Positions 1 through 8,296 of a DNA stretch of 64,000 nucleotides are shown one piece after another. The position numbers were made by a program, and so were the translations under genes. Numbering within the stretch: position 1 is the stretch's first letter; every line of letters starts with the position of its first letter. The DNA is from a bacterium (GTDB lineage: Bacteria; Electryoneota; RPQS01), in the NCBI GenBank assembly GCA_036504735.1, contig DASXUQ010000005.1, positions 775,377 through 839,376 of the forward strand. The letters run 5' to 3'. A model generated the notes under the pieces. That model was given only the letters and a program-made list of their open reading frames with translations, was not told the DNA's origin and did not search any database.

Positions 1-1231
1 TGTCCGTCGGCGGCATGGCGCGCAGAATTCCACTGCTCGCTGTGAAGGGAATGAGCCTACCGGGAATGCCCAAGCTGTGGTTATCCCGCAGCGTCACCGA
101 TACAAGAAATGAATCGGCCACGGCTCCGCGCGTGTGCAGCGTGTCGGGGTTCAGCGACAGAGTCAGTGATCCCGGTTCTGCACCCTGCATGATCAGGTGA
201 ACGGTCGCGCTGTCGGTGTGCCCGCCGCATTCCGCGCGGATCACATTGTAACCGGGGCCTGCATCACTGTGGGTTGTAAACCGGAAATGCACGATGCCCG
301 TGATATCGGTCGTGTCACGCAAAGCCGCATTTTCGAATTGGATGCTCCCCACCTGCTCGGACAAGGAGAACAGAACGCGCTTACCCGCCAAAGATACGCC
401 GCTTTCGCCCCGCACCAGCACAGTCCCCAGCACAGACGCGGAATCCCCCCAGGCAAAGTGCAGCGTGTCACTCGCCAGAGTCATCCGCACACTGCCCACG
501 TCCGTGACGGTGAGCGTGTCGGCCACCACCCACGCCGTGTCACAGGTAAGACTCGCGGCATTGACAGTAATAGAGAATCGGCCCGCGCCGCCGGGCAGGA
601 ACCGGCTCACGGCCCGGCCATCCACGTCTGTCGGCGGAAAAGCGCGCAGCGTACCGCCCGAAACGATGGGATGCACCGTCACGTTCGAAATCGGGCGGTG
701 CGTTATGTCCGTCAGCGTGATCATTACCAGAGAAGAATCAGTGCGGGCATCTTCCACGTCGCCAAGATGCAGCGTGTCGGGTGTGGCCGTCACAGCCACA
801 AAACCAGAGCCGATGGGTTGCAGATAAATGCGCCGCTCGCCCGTCGCGCTGCCCGCGAGTGCGCGAACCGTATTGAAGGCGAGGCTTTCATTGATGCCGT
901 ACCACACGAACCGGAAATGCACCTGCCCATTCTCATCGGTCGTGTCGCGCAGCACGGTGTTCACATACTCGATCTGCCCGATAGTCGTGCCCTGCAGACT
1001 CAAACTGACCTTCATCCCCGGCACAATTCCCGATGTGTTGGTCACCTCCGCCACGCCCAGCGCCGTCACAACGTCATTGGGCAGAAAGCGCAGCGTATCG
1101 CGATCCATGGTCACCGTCACCCACACTCCCGGTGGATTTGTGATGATGTGGCCTTCATCTTTGCTCTTGCACCCCAGCAGGCAGATGCTCAGCACAACAA
1201 GTACGGCAGCGAACACGGAAATGATCTTCAT
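1..1231 (-). CDS. Ig-like repeat lipoprotein, C-terminus beyond left edge
   Basis: The reading frame is open from an ATG at 1231 (GGGAG 6 nt upstream) to the window edge, about 410 residues, with no stop. The N-terminus is a lipoprotein signal ending in LLGC, so Cys21 is the likely lipidated residue. The rest is a tandem array of beta-rich modules of about 100 residues in two alternating flavours. One flavour repeats RDTTDENGQVHFRF / RDTTDITGIVHFRF; the other repeats GGTLRAFPPTD / SGILRAMPPTD. The TDxxGxxxF pattern resembles bacterial Ig-like (Big_1/invasin-type) domains. I infer a surface-anchored adhesin or structural lipoprotein. Whether it also has a sorting domain cannot be seen because the C-terminus lies outside the window. 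Confidence 0.75.
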   Translation of the reverse strand, partial: MKIISVFAAVLVVLSICLLGCKSKDEGHIITNPPGVWVTVTMDRDTLRFLPNDVVTALGVAEVTNTSGIVPGMKVSLSLQGTTIGQIEYVNTVLRDTTDENGQVHFRFVWYGINESLAFNTVRALAGSATGERRIYLQPIGSGFVAVTATPDTLHLGDVEDARTDSSLVMITLTDITHRPISNVTVHPIVSGGTLRAFPPTDVDGRAVSRFLPGGAGRFSITVNAASLTCDTAWVVADTLTVTDVGSVRMTLASDTLHFAWGDSASVLGTVLVRGESGVSLAGKRVLFSLSEQVGSIQFENAALRDTTDITGIVHFRFTTHSDAGPGYNVIRAECGGHTDSATVHLIMQGAEPGSLTLSLNPDTLHTRGAVADSFLVSVTLRDNHSLGIPGRLIPFTASSGILRAMPPTD

Positions 1232-1338
1232 AGCCGGCTCCCTTCCCAAATTGCTGGTGTAACCCCGTGGTGTTTCGAAAAGAGCCGGCACAAGTTCGGC
1301 GCCTTTCACCGCAACAAAGTCAGCAGATGTGCGAACAA

Positions 1339-1758
1339 TCAGTCTTTCGGCAGCTCGAAATAGAAATGACGATCCGCCAGCTCCGGGTACTTTTCGGTAA
1401 GCGGTTTGCCGCTGGCGCCGATATTGTCATACGGGTGCTCACAGATGTGGAAGACCGGAAACCAGTCCGGCTTGCCCAGGATCTCCACAAAGGCCGCGCT
1501 CATGGTGTTGATCAACCGCGCTTTGACGCTGCGCTTCAGGCGCGGGCAGTAGAGCAGGAAATGCAGATACGGATGGTTCTCCCCGTCCCACAACTTCCCC
1601 GCCATCCCGGCATCGCCAATGCCATATTCACAAAAGCGGATGCGGAAGACATCGCGGCCAAATCCCGCCACTTCGACTCCAATATCGGTGAGGGTGGCCA
1701 TGAGATTCCGTTTGATCTCAAGCTCGGTCTGCGGAAGAGAAATTTCCAGACAAGGCAT
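1339..1758 (-). CDS. tautomerase-like small protein
   Basis: 139 residues starting MPCLEISLPQ. A proline directly after the initiator methionine, followed by a beta strand, is the hallmark of the tautomerase (4-oxalocrotonate tautomerase/MIF) superfamily, in which Pro2 becomes the N-terminal catalytic base. The length fits a fused two-unit or MIF-sized member. No other superfamily motif is strong enough to assign a substrate. The gene lies 15 nt downstream of the thioesterase gene on the same strand and probably shares its transcript. The fold assignment is an inference from the N-terminus; the function could differ. Confidence 0.55.
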   Translation of the reverse strand: MPCLEISLPQTELEIKRNLMATLTDIGVEVAGFGRDVFRIRFCEYGIGDAGMAGKLWDGENHPYLHFLLYCPRLKRSVKARLINTMSAAFVEILGKPDWFPVFHICEHPYDNIGASGKPLTEKYPELADRHFYFELPKD

Positions 1759-1773
1759 AGATGCGAGAGCCTT

Positions 1774-2166
1774 TCAGTGTTCAGTTTTCTTCTGAAATCT
1801 GGCAATGGGTTTGGGGCGGTTGTGCTCATCTACGGCCACAAAGACCACACTGGTCTTCACCACCAGCACATCCTTGTCGGTCACGCCTTCCAGATCGAAG
1901 CTGATCGAGGTGCGGCCTTCCTTGGTGTTGGACGCGAAGAAGTTGACGATGTGGCCTTCGAACACCGGATGCAGGAAGTGCAGTTCGCCGAACTTCAGTG
2001 TGACCATCAGTTCTTCATTGGTGCAGCCGTGAGCATAAATCGAAGCGGCTTCATCGAGCCACGCCATCATGTTGCCGCCAAACAGGGTACGGCGCAGCCC
2101 CACGTCGCGCGTCAGGCAGATTTTCGACGTGATATGGATGCGGGAAGGATCGTTGTTGTCAACCAT
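1774..2166 (-). CDS. acyl-CoA thioesterase, hotdog fold (YciA/BACH type)
   Basis: 130 residues with the hotdog-fold thioesterase pattern: a short N-terminal strand, GGNMMAWLDEAASIYA as the central helix with the catalytic-type acidic residue, then TLKFGELHFLHPVFEGHIV and a C-terminal strand VVFVAVDEHNRPKPI. This arrangement and length match YciA-type acyl-CoA thioesterases, which hydrolyse CoA thioesters in the cytoplasm. It is the first gene of a probable two-gene unit with the tautomerase-like gene. Substrate chain length cannot be read from the sequence. Confidence 0.85.
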   Translation of the reverse strand: MVDNNDPSRIHITSKICLTRDVGLRRTLFGGNMMAWLDEAASIYAHGCTNEELMVTLKFGELHFLHPVFEGHIVNFFASNTKEGRTSISFDLEGVTDKDVLVVKTSVVFVAVDEHNRPKPIARFQKKTEH

Positions 2167-2195
2167 CGGAAAATATGTTTCGTGGAAAGATGTTC

Positions 2196-2235
2196 GGCGA
2201 TTTCAGCGTTTCAGGTTTTCAGTGTTTCAACGTTT
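2196..2235. repeat. degenerate AAACGCTGAAA micro-repeat
   Basis: Read on the minus strand this stretch has AAACGTTGAAACACTGAAA followed by ACCTGAAACGCTGAAA, an array of RAAACNYTGAAA units. It lies just past the stop of the metalloprotease gene. The same unit occurs in both copies of the tandem duplication at 15355-15496, also directly downstream of a stop codon. Confidence 0.6.
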
Positions 2236-4402
2236 ATTTGATGAGCGCCATCTTGCTCATCGCCGTGTATTCGGGCGAGGTCAGCCGGTAAAAATACAAA
2301 CCGGAAGCCAGCCTGGAGCCGTCGAAGGTCACGTCGTGGCGTCCCGCAGCAAGAGTCCCGTGAACCAGTTCTTTCACCAGCCGCCCCTCAATGTCATACA
2401 CCTGCAAGCGAACGTCGGTCGCGCGCGGCAGATCAAATGAGATCGTCGTGGTGGGGTTGAACGGATTCGGGTAGTTCTGCGCGAGGTGATAGGCCACGGG
2501 CAGTTGCAGCGGGTGATCATCCGCTGCCGCGGGCGTAGCCGTGCCGCTGACGTACATCGTGTCGGGAGAGTACAGCCCGTTGTGATGGATCAGGATCATC
2601 GCCTGGGCCGCGCCTTCAGCCGTGGGCATATAGCGCGGATAAAAGAACACCGTCTGGCTGGGATTAATGGTCAAGGGAAGATTCAGGCGAAGACCGAACG
2701 GCGCCGGGACATCCACGGAGGTGATCGTCAGCGGCATATTTCCGATCACGCGGACGGGCACGCGCGTACTGTCCGCGCTGCCGACCGGGACCGATCCGAG
2801 ATTCACCGTGTTCGAGGTCACAAATTGCAACCACGCGCCAATCGCGACACCTGTCAAGGGACACTGTAGCGAGCCGCCCGGGCCGTCATGAGTAATGGTC
2901 AGCGTTCCTGTCTGCGTGCCCAATGACGCTGCGGTAAAGGTCACGGTAACGGCCGTGCTGTCATGCGGCGGAATGGAAAACGGCGCGGACGGTGATACCG
3001 TAAACTGCCCGACGACGTCAACGCCGGTAATCTGCCGCGTATTGGGCGAATTGTTGACGAGATAGGTCGTCACATTCCGCTCAACGTGCACGGTAGTGGT
3101 GTCAAATTCAATGGCACTCAGAGACAGATACGGATCATACAAGTTGTAAATCGTGAATTCCAACTGGTAGAGTTGCACCGCGTCGGAGCCTGATCCCACC
3201 ACCCTCGCCTTGTAGCTCGCGCCTGAAGCCGGAACCGGGTACCGGAAGATGCTCTCGGCTTCCCCGGCGGCATGGCTCGTGGATTGAACCAGCAACGTGT
3301 TTCCGCTGGCATCGTACAGCGCCAGATCAAGATTCAGACTGTTCAAGGTATTGATCGGCGTGCCCGCCGAACAGCTTCCATCCTGGTTCTGCTGACCGTT
3401 CAGATACGTGCGGCCGACGGGCTGCAGAACAAGGTTGAAGCCCTTTCCAGCCGGAACGGCAAAGGAGTAGTAATCGATGTCACTGGTGTGGTCGAGTCCG
3501 ACGGTTTGGACGGTGCTGTCCTGAGACAGACTGCCAAGGGGCGTGGCCGTGGCGGCCGTGTTGTTCGGCTCGTAGCGGTCGCCATAGTTACGCTGGCCGG
3601 CGCGGATATCATCGTGCTGCGGGCCATCAAAGGCCGACGTGTAGAACGGCTCCAGCAGTTTGGTCTGCTCGATAGGACAGACGTGCTCGAGACCAAGACC
3701 GTGGCCGTGCTCATGGGCCAGCACGTTGCGCAGGAAGATGTAGTCTCCGCCCGCCTCCGCCCAGTTCTCGGATGCATCCAAAACCATGTCGCCCATATCA
3801 GGGAAGAAGTCATAGGCCAGCACATTAGAGGCACCGTCCAGAGTCTTGGAACCGATCCGGACGTCCCCACGGGTACCGAGGATTCCTCGCGAGTTGCCAA
3901 ATGCCGCGCCGTCATCGGACACCTGTACATAGCGCACGCCGCTGACATTACTCCACTCAGCAAAGATCTGTGCAAACTTGGCCTGCCAGACCGCCGGGCT
4001 GCCGAACAGAGCGTTCATCCGCGAAAACAGCACACTGCCGGAAGATCCCCAGTTATCCGTTATGGTTGTTCCATCGGGGATAAAGCTGTAGGTCAGGGTA
4101 ATCGGATGACCATCCGAACCGGTGTTGCCGTTGGTCGCAGTCTGACTCCAGCGTCCACCGAGGAAGTAATCGAGAGCGCCATGGCCCCAGATCGCCCGCT
4201 GCACACTGGCAACCACACTGTCAGGAGTTCCGGGGGCAAAACAGACATCCATCGGAGACAGTTTCGAATCGGAGGCCGCCTCGGTTTGGACCGGAGCGGG
4301 CAGAATGAGGCTCAACGACGGTTGGGCGGGACGATAATATCCGCCAAAAAACACCGCGAGCAGGAGGCTGAGGCTTAAGGTGGGCAGCGCAAAGCGTCTC
4401 AT
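2234..4402 (-). CDS. secreted zinc metalloprotease with PPC, choice-of-anchor and type IX sorting domains
   Basis: 722 residues from ATG 4402 (GGAAG 8 nt upstream; an upstream extension gives no signal peptide). N-terminal signal sequence, then a metzincin-like protease domain with HEHGHGLGLEH at residues 230-240 (HExxHxxGxxH: His230, His234, His240 bind zinc, Glu231 is catalytic). A pre-peptidase (PPC) domain follows, starting YEPNNTAATATPL, then two Ig-like modules of choice-of-anchor D/ASPM type (around LGTQTGTLTITHDG and the following repeat). The C-terminus has NYPNPFNPTTTISFDLP and ends in a Por-type sorting domain. The protein is expected to cross the inner membrane via Sec and the outer membrane via a type IX system. 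It is transcribed divergently from the FN3 cargo gene at 4852. Its peptide specificity is unknown. Confidence 0.85.
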   Translation of the reverse strand: MRRFALPTLSLSLLLAVFFGGYYRPAQPSLSLILPAPVQTEAASDSKLSPMDVCFAPGTPDSVVASVQRAIWGHGALDYFLGGRWSQTATNGNTGSDGHPITLTYSFIPDGTTITDNWGSSGSVLFSRMNALFGSPAVWQAKFAQIFAEWSNVSGVRYVQVSDDGAAFGNSRGILGTRGDVRIGSKTLDGASNVLAYDFFPDMGDMVLDASENWAEAGGDYIFLRNVLAHEHGHGLGLEHVCPIEQTKLLEPFYTSAFDGPQHDDIRAGQRNYGDRYEPNNTAATATPLGSLSQDSTVQTVGLDHTSDIDYYSFAVPAGKGFNLVLQPVGRTYLNGQQNQDGSCSAGTPINTLNSLNLDLALYDASGNTLLVQSTSHAAGEAESIFRYPVPASGASYKARVVGSGSDAVQLYQLEFTIYNLYDPYLSLSAIEFDTTTVHVERNVTTYLVNNSPNTRQITGVDVVGQFTVSPSAPFSIPPHDSTAVTVTFTAASLGTQTGTLTITHDGPGGSLQCPLTGVAIGAWLQFVTSNTVNLGSVPVGSADSTRVPVRVIGNMPLTITSVDVPAPFGLRLNLPLTINPSQTVFFYPRYMPTAEGAAQAMILIHHNGLYSPDTMYVSGTATPAAADDHPLQLPVAYHLAQNYPNPFNPTTTISFDLPRATDVRLQVYDIEGRLVKELVHGTLAAGRHDVTFDGSRLASGLYFYRLTSPEYTAMSKMALIK

Positions 4403-4851
4403 GGATGAATCTTCCGTTAGTTGTACACGATCAACTGTTTGCACGACGCGAGGCAGACCTCGCAGGGCTTCCTAAGTTACGGCAGAATTTTGACGTGTGC
4501 AAGTCCCGCGGAGGGAAATTGATAGGTCTCCAGCGGCGAGTCACAAGACATAACAGTTGCCGATTGGAAAGAATATGAATATTATAATTTTTTCGGAGCA
4601 ATTCAGTGTTTCGATGATATGTAGGTCTCTGATTCTGCTCCATGCGGTCCATCTGTTTTTAAAAATCGTAAATCAGAGTTGATTTTTAAGCTTGCATAGT
4701 TGATATTATATTGTTTTTTAGGTAGGGTAGAACATAATCCAACCTGACGCAGTCGTATAGTGGTGGATCTGCGGTATATCCCTGATAATTCATCGTTTAT
4801 AACATATTAAGGCCGTTCCATGTGGGCGGCAGAAAACCATCGGGAGCTGCT
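4403..4851. other. AT-rich divergent intergenic region
   Basis: 449 bp between two divergent secreted-protein genes. It is markedly more AT-rich than its surroundings, especially 4560-4740, as expected for divergent promoters. A small inverted repeat (AAAAATC / GATTTTT, around 4661-4687) is the only structure I see. I could not pick convincing -35/-10 pairs and found no coding potential. Confidence 0.5.
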
Positions 4852-6270
4852 ATGAAGATTTCCAAGACATTGTTGTTCGCCCTCTTCTCGTTGGCGTTGG
4901 CAGGAATGGCATTCGGCCAAGGATCGATTTCCATCGCCTATTCCAACGACAATGGCAATCCACCTTTAGGGTATCCGTGCGCCATCCCCCGCACTGCCTT
5001 TGCTCAGGGAACGATCATCGCCATTTACTGGGACGCCAACGGAAATGGCCCCGATGATACAGATGTGCAGCCCGTTGTGTCTCCCGACACTGCCGCCAAC
5101 TTCAATACCCAAGTGATCAACGGCGAAGATATGGGTATTGGTGGGGATGGCTACTTCCTGTTCGATGGCTATTTTCAGGTCACTATCCTGCCGGAAGTCC
5201 CCCGCTATTACCTGCAAATCTCCCGGCCCGATCCCAACGGCGTCTGTTGGCAATCCGATGTGTTCACTCTGGTCCAGGGTCCGCAGGAATGGTTGATGAC
5301 GCCTGCCGAATGGCATTGCGTCGGCACTCCGTGCCACGTTACAGGTACGGTTCCGGCCGCTCCGACCAATGTGACTGCCACCGTAGATACGCGTTGCTTG
5401 TCGGTCCAGTTGTCATGGCAACACCCCTTGACCAATGAGTCCGGATTCAACATTTATGCAGATGGTATCCACGTCTACACGGCCAATCCGGATTCCTTGG
5501 CAGCGACTCTTGCGGTAATAACCGAAGGCCCCCGTTCCTACTATGTAACGGCTATCAACAATGTGGGCGAATCCGACACGTCGAATCACGCTGTAGGCAG
5601 CACCTATCTGGTTCGGTTGAACGATGACACTCTGACCAACGTCCACGGCGACAGTCTGCATGGCCGAACGGTTACCGTTTGGTTCAATCAGCCGCCCGAC
5701 ACGACCCCCGGCCCCTGCGACTTTTCAGCCGATATCTGGCTGCTGCGTGACATTTCCCCCAGCCACATCGGTACATGGGCTCGCTTCGGCACTGCCCCAA
5801 TCGCTCACGATTCGTCGACAGATTCCATGAGTGTCATTTTGCCCAATGACACGACCATCAACTTCTGCCGCCTGCTTCTGGTGGATAGTTCCTATGGCGC
5901 TGCGGTCACTTACACCGACACAACAGATTCCGTGTTCCATCTTGGAAATCCGTTCGCGACGGGCTTGCCGGGCTTCCACAGCGTGGCACCCAGCTCTTTC
6001 GATCTCGCGCAAAACTACCCGAACCCCTTCAACCCCACCACTCAGATCGAGTTCTCGGTTCCGGTTCAGGCCGAAATCCGCATCAAGGTGTACAACATTA
6101 TGGGCCAGGCTGTCCGTACCCTCGTGCAAGGAACGTATCCTGCCGGCATCCATAAGATCACGTGGGACGGCAAATCCGATGCAGGCATCTCCGTCGGCTC
6201 CGGCGTCTACATCTATCGGATGGAAGGTCAGAAGTTTACGCAAGTGAAGAAGATGCTTCTGATGAAGTGA
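4852..6270 (+). CDS. secreted FN3 protein with novel N-terminal domain and type IX sorting domain
   Basis: 472 residues from ATG 4852 (GGGAG 6 nt upstream; an upstream GTG at 4822 is less likely because it precedes the signal peptide). Signal peptide ends near AFGQ. Residues about 25-161 form an unrecognised domain with GTIIAIYWD, YYLQISRP and WHCVGTPC (154-161). A counterpart is found at the N-terminus of the 1930-residue protein at 55826-61618, with the same motif at the same residue numbers. One FN3-like module follows (around PAAPTNVTATVDTRC), then a linker domain, NYPNPFNPTTQIEF and a Por-type sorting tail ending KKMLLMK. This FN3 keeps only the first of the two cysteines seen in the large paralogue. 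It is probably a surface or secreted structural protein. Confidence 0.8.
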   Translation: MKISKTLLFALFSLALAGMAFGQGSISIAYSNDNGNPPLGYPCAIPRTAFAQGTIIAIYWDANGNGPDDTDVQPVVSPDTAANFNTQVINGEDMGIGGDGYFLFDGYFQVTILPEVPRYYLQISRPDPNGVCWQSDVFTLVQGPQEWLMTPAEWHCVGTPCHVTGTVPAAPTNVTATVDTRCLSVQLSWQHPLTNESGFNIYADGIHVYTANPDSLAATLAVITEGPRSYYVTAINNVGESDTSNHAVGSTYLVRLNDDTLTNVHGDSLHGRTVTVWFNQPPDTTPGPCDFSADIWLLRDISPSHIGTWARFGTAPIAHDSSTDSMSVILPNDTTINFCRLLLVDSSYGAAVTYTDTTDSVFHLGNPFATGLPGFHSVAPSSFDLAQNYPNPFNPTTQIEFSVPVQAEIRIKVYNIMGQAVRTLVQGTYPAGIHKITWDGKSDAGISVGSGVYIYRMEGQKFTQVKKMLLMK

Positions 6271-6330
6271 CCCTTCAGGGTCATCCTGACGCCGGCTGCG
6301 GCGGAAGGATCTCAAACGGTACGAATAAGA

Positions 6331-6360
6331 AAGGGCGATCCTCGCGGATCGCCCTTTTCA
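6331..6360. terminator. intrinsic terminator between convergent genes
   Basis: Perfect 11-bp stem AAGGGCGATCC / GGATCGCCCTT with a TCGC loop, followed by TTTCAT on the plus strand and preceded by A-rich sequence, so it may act on both convergent transcripts. Confidence 0.85.
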
Positions 6361-6382
6361 TAGTCAGCCGTTCAGTCTTGAG

Positions 6383-6934
6383 TTACTTCGCGTCGTAGGC
6401 CTGCTTGACGATGCCGGCGATCTCCAAAGCATTGCTCGCGGTCTGCAGCGGGATCTGCTTTTCTTCGGCAATCTTCGTAAAAAAGCCGTCATCATTGCCG
6501 CCCTTAACCACGATAATCTTCGCCGCATTCTCGGCGCCAATCTGGTTGAAGGGATCGGACAGCGCGCCGCGGCGGTTCATGCCGCCAAGGTGCACAGCCA
6601 ACACCGGCACATTGGCCTTGTGCGCCGCGTCCAGCAGGGCGTTGACCCGCGCGGATTCGTCTTCAGCGCTGATCTTCGCCGCGCCCAGTCCCTTGCTGCT
6701 GCCGCCGATCACCACAATCAGCGAGCCTTTGCCTGCGACGTCCGCGGCCTTGGCATCGGGCACATAGGAAAAGTTCAGCGAATCGCGCGTAAGCAGGGTC
6801 TTCATCATCAGTACGTCGGCACTCTGGCCGCAGGATGTCAGGAGGATCGGTTGGGCGAAGCCGCCATCCGCCGCAAAAAGCGGCAGCGCCGCCGCCAGAA
6901 GAAGGACGGCTGTTACCATCACACGTTGTCTCAT
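6383..6934 (-). CDS. secreted DUF6305-like protein
   Basis: 183 residues with a clear Sec signal peptide (LLLAAALPLFAADG). The mature part reads as an alpha/beta Rossmann-like domain: PILLTSCGQSADVLMMKTLL, LIVVIGGSSKGLGAA, VPVLAVHLGGMNRRG, AKIIVVKGGNDDGF. From memory this resembles the DUF6305 family, a periplasmic family of unknown role; I could not confirm this. It is the last gene of the nine-gene run and lies 28 nt after the aspartoacylase-like gene. The mix of solvent-exposed glycine loops and a periplasmic location suggests ligand binding, but no substrate can be inferred directly. Confidence 0.6.
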   Translation of the reverse strand: MRQRVMVTAVLLLAAALPLFAADGGFAQPILLTSCGQSADVLMMKTLLTRDSLNFSYVPDAKAADVAGKGSLIVVIGGSSKGLGAAKISAEDESARVNALLDAAHKANVPVLAVHLGGMNRRGALSDPFNQIGAENAAKIIVVKGGNDDGFFTKIAEEKQIPLQTASNALEIAGIVKQAYDAK

Positions 6935-6962
6935 CGTCGTTGTCCTTTATCGTGAGATTCAG

Positions 6963-8123
6963 TTACCGGGATCGCGGCGCCAGAAATGCGCCAAGTCCCC
7001 GAGTCTGCACTTCGTCATAGGTGGGAATGTCGGAAACCTCCATCGCCTTGTCCGGCTTCACAAAGGCCAGGCCGTCCATTAATGCGCGCACTCCGGCTAA
7101 ATGCCGTCCCACGCGCACGCCGACAGGAATTCCCGTCGAATCGTACGGCACGCGCAGCAGATTGGCGCGGGCGGCGGACAAATAGCAATCGTCCTTGCCG
7201 CTTAATATTTTCTCCGCGGACGTCCGGCTGCGCAGGCGGCCCTGCATAATGTTTGCCGACTCCATCAGCACCGCCAGTGCAGGCGTGGCATCGCCCAGTT
7301 CGCGGTGAGTCAGTCCGTGAAAATTCTGCGGGGACGGTTCCAAATTGAAACTCAGACCTTCGCCCTGCAGCGTGAGATTAGCTGTAGCGGCAAGGTCCAT
7401 CGCCTTCTCGTGGGCGACAATCGCGTTGATCACCGGATACTCGGGCGAAGCTTCATGCAGGTCAATCACCAGATCGGCCTTCTCGGCATTGACCAGAGAA
7501 GTAATGGCAAATGCCGCGCGCTCGGTAAAATTGCCGTCGGACCTGCCGGGGAAAGCGCGGTTCAGATTGCGCGTTTCATTGCCCGAGAGTTCCTGCCCGG
7601 ACGGATGATGCAGGTAGACTTCCGGATCAGGCCATTGATCAAGCGGATTCGTAAAACGGCAACCCATGCGGAAACGGCGCGGTCCGCCAGCCGTCGCAAT
7701 CTCGAAGCTTGCAGGATGCCCTTCGCCGGGCTCGGTCTGAGTAAAGGCCGAATGATTCGCGCGAGGCAGAACAATCAGCCGTCCGCGAGTCACGGTAGCA
7801 TTTTCCAGCAGCACATCCGCCGCCAGCACTCCGGCAACTTCATTGGGATGGGTCCCCCCCAGCACCACGGTGGTCCCGCCGGATTCCTTGCCCTCGAAAA
7901 TATACACGTCTCCGTCGGCCCGCGTGCCTTTGATGCCCGCAAAATAGTCCGACAGATGCTTGTGCGCGGTCATCCCCTTAGACGGATACAGCGGTTCATC
8001 GCGCCACGCCTTCAAAAAATCCCGCGAGGCCATCGCACACACGCTCAACACCACCAGCAGCAGCACAATTCCCGTGTAGGGGCGCACAGCCGTGCGCCCG
8101 TCTTTTGTTTCCGCGTTCGTCAT
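6963..8123 (-). CDS. membrane-anchored aspartoacylase/succinylglutamate desuccinylase-like (M14-type) hydrolase
   Basis: 386 residues from ATG 8123, which overlaps the stop of the 55-aa upstream gene (ATGA). An earlier in-frame start would run antisense-like through that gene and is rejected. One N-terminal membrane segment (TGIVLLLVVLSVCAMA) precedes a zinc hydrolase domain. Its motifs are GGTHPNE (His92 and Glu95), NLNRAFPGRSDG, and DLVIDLHEAS (His223), matching the HxxE...H zinc site and NLNR(x)FPG motif of the AstE/AspA branch of M14. These enzymes cleave N-acyl amino acids or related amide bonds. The membrane anchor suggests a periplasm-facing enzyme, unlike classical cytoplasmic AstE. 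In context with GGT and the PgsW-like gene, a gamma-glutamyl amide substrate is plausible but unproven. Confidence 0.75.
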   Translation of the reverse strand: MTNAETKDGRTAVRPYTGIVLLLVVLSVCAMASRDFLKAWRDEPLYPSKGMTAHKHLSDYFAGIKGTRADGDVYIFEGKESGGTTVVLGGTHPNEVAGVLAADVLLENATVTRGRLIVLPRANHSAFTQTEPGEGHPASFEIATAGGPRRFRMGCRFTNPLDQWPDPEVYLHHPSGQELSGNETRNLNRAFPGRSDGNFTERAAFAITSLVNAEKADLVIDLHEASPEYPVINAIVAHEKAMDLAATANLTLQGEGLSFNLEPSPQNFHGLTHRELGDATPALAVLMESANIMQGRLRSRTSAEKILSGKDDCYLSAARANLLRVPYDSTGIPVGVRVGRHLAGVRALMDGLAFVKPDKAMEVSDIPTYDEVQTRGLGAFLAPRSR

Positions 8124-8287
8124 TTGATCAGCAGCACCCGCAGCACAAAGGGAATCAGGGCCAGGGCTGCCGTGACTTGCACGCGCCAGTCCTTGCCCCG
8201 CAGCAGTTCGCGTACGAGCAGTACACCGGTCGCAAGCGCGATCAGCCAGTAGCACCAGAAGAGAACTATCGAGAGAATATGATACAT
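8120..8287 (-). CDS. 55-aa two-helix membrane protein
   Basis: ATG at 8287, stop TGA at 8120-8122, which overlaps the next gene's ATG in an ATGA junction. The product starts MYHILSIVLFWCYWLIALAT, a hydrophobic helix, then a charged loop RELLRGKDWR and a second hydrophobic segment ending FVLRVLLIK. It sits 9 nt after the membrane protein gene at 8297-9166. Size, two helices and translational coupling suggest a small transporter or enzyme subunit, possibly a partner of the TRAP-like permease at 9628. I do not recognise a family. Confidence 0.7.
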   Translation of the reverse strand: MYHILSIVLFWCYWLIALATGVLLVRELLRGKDWRVQVTAALALIPFVLRVLLIK

Positions 8288-8296
8288 GTCGTTCGG

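Noticed and set aside
197-1363. 388-residue plus-strand frame at the left end
   Set aside because: Antisense to the Ig-repeat lipoprotein, which has a lipobox, Shine-Dalgarno and internal repeats; the plus frame is Arg/His-rich and has no domain.
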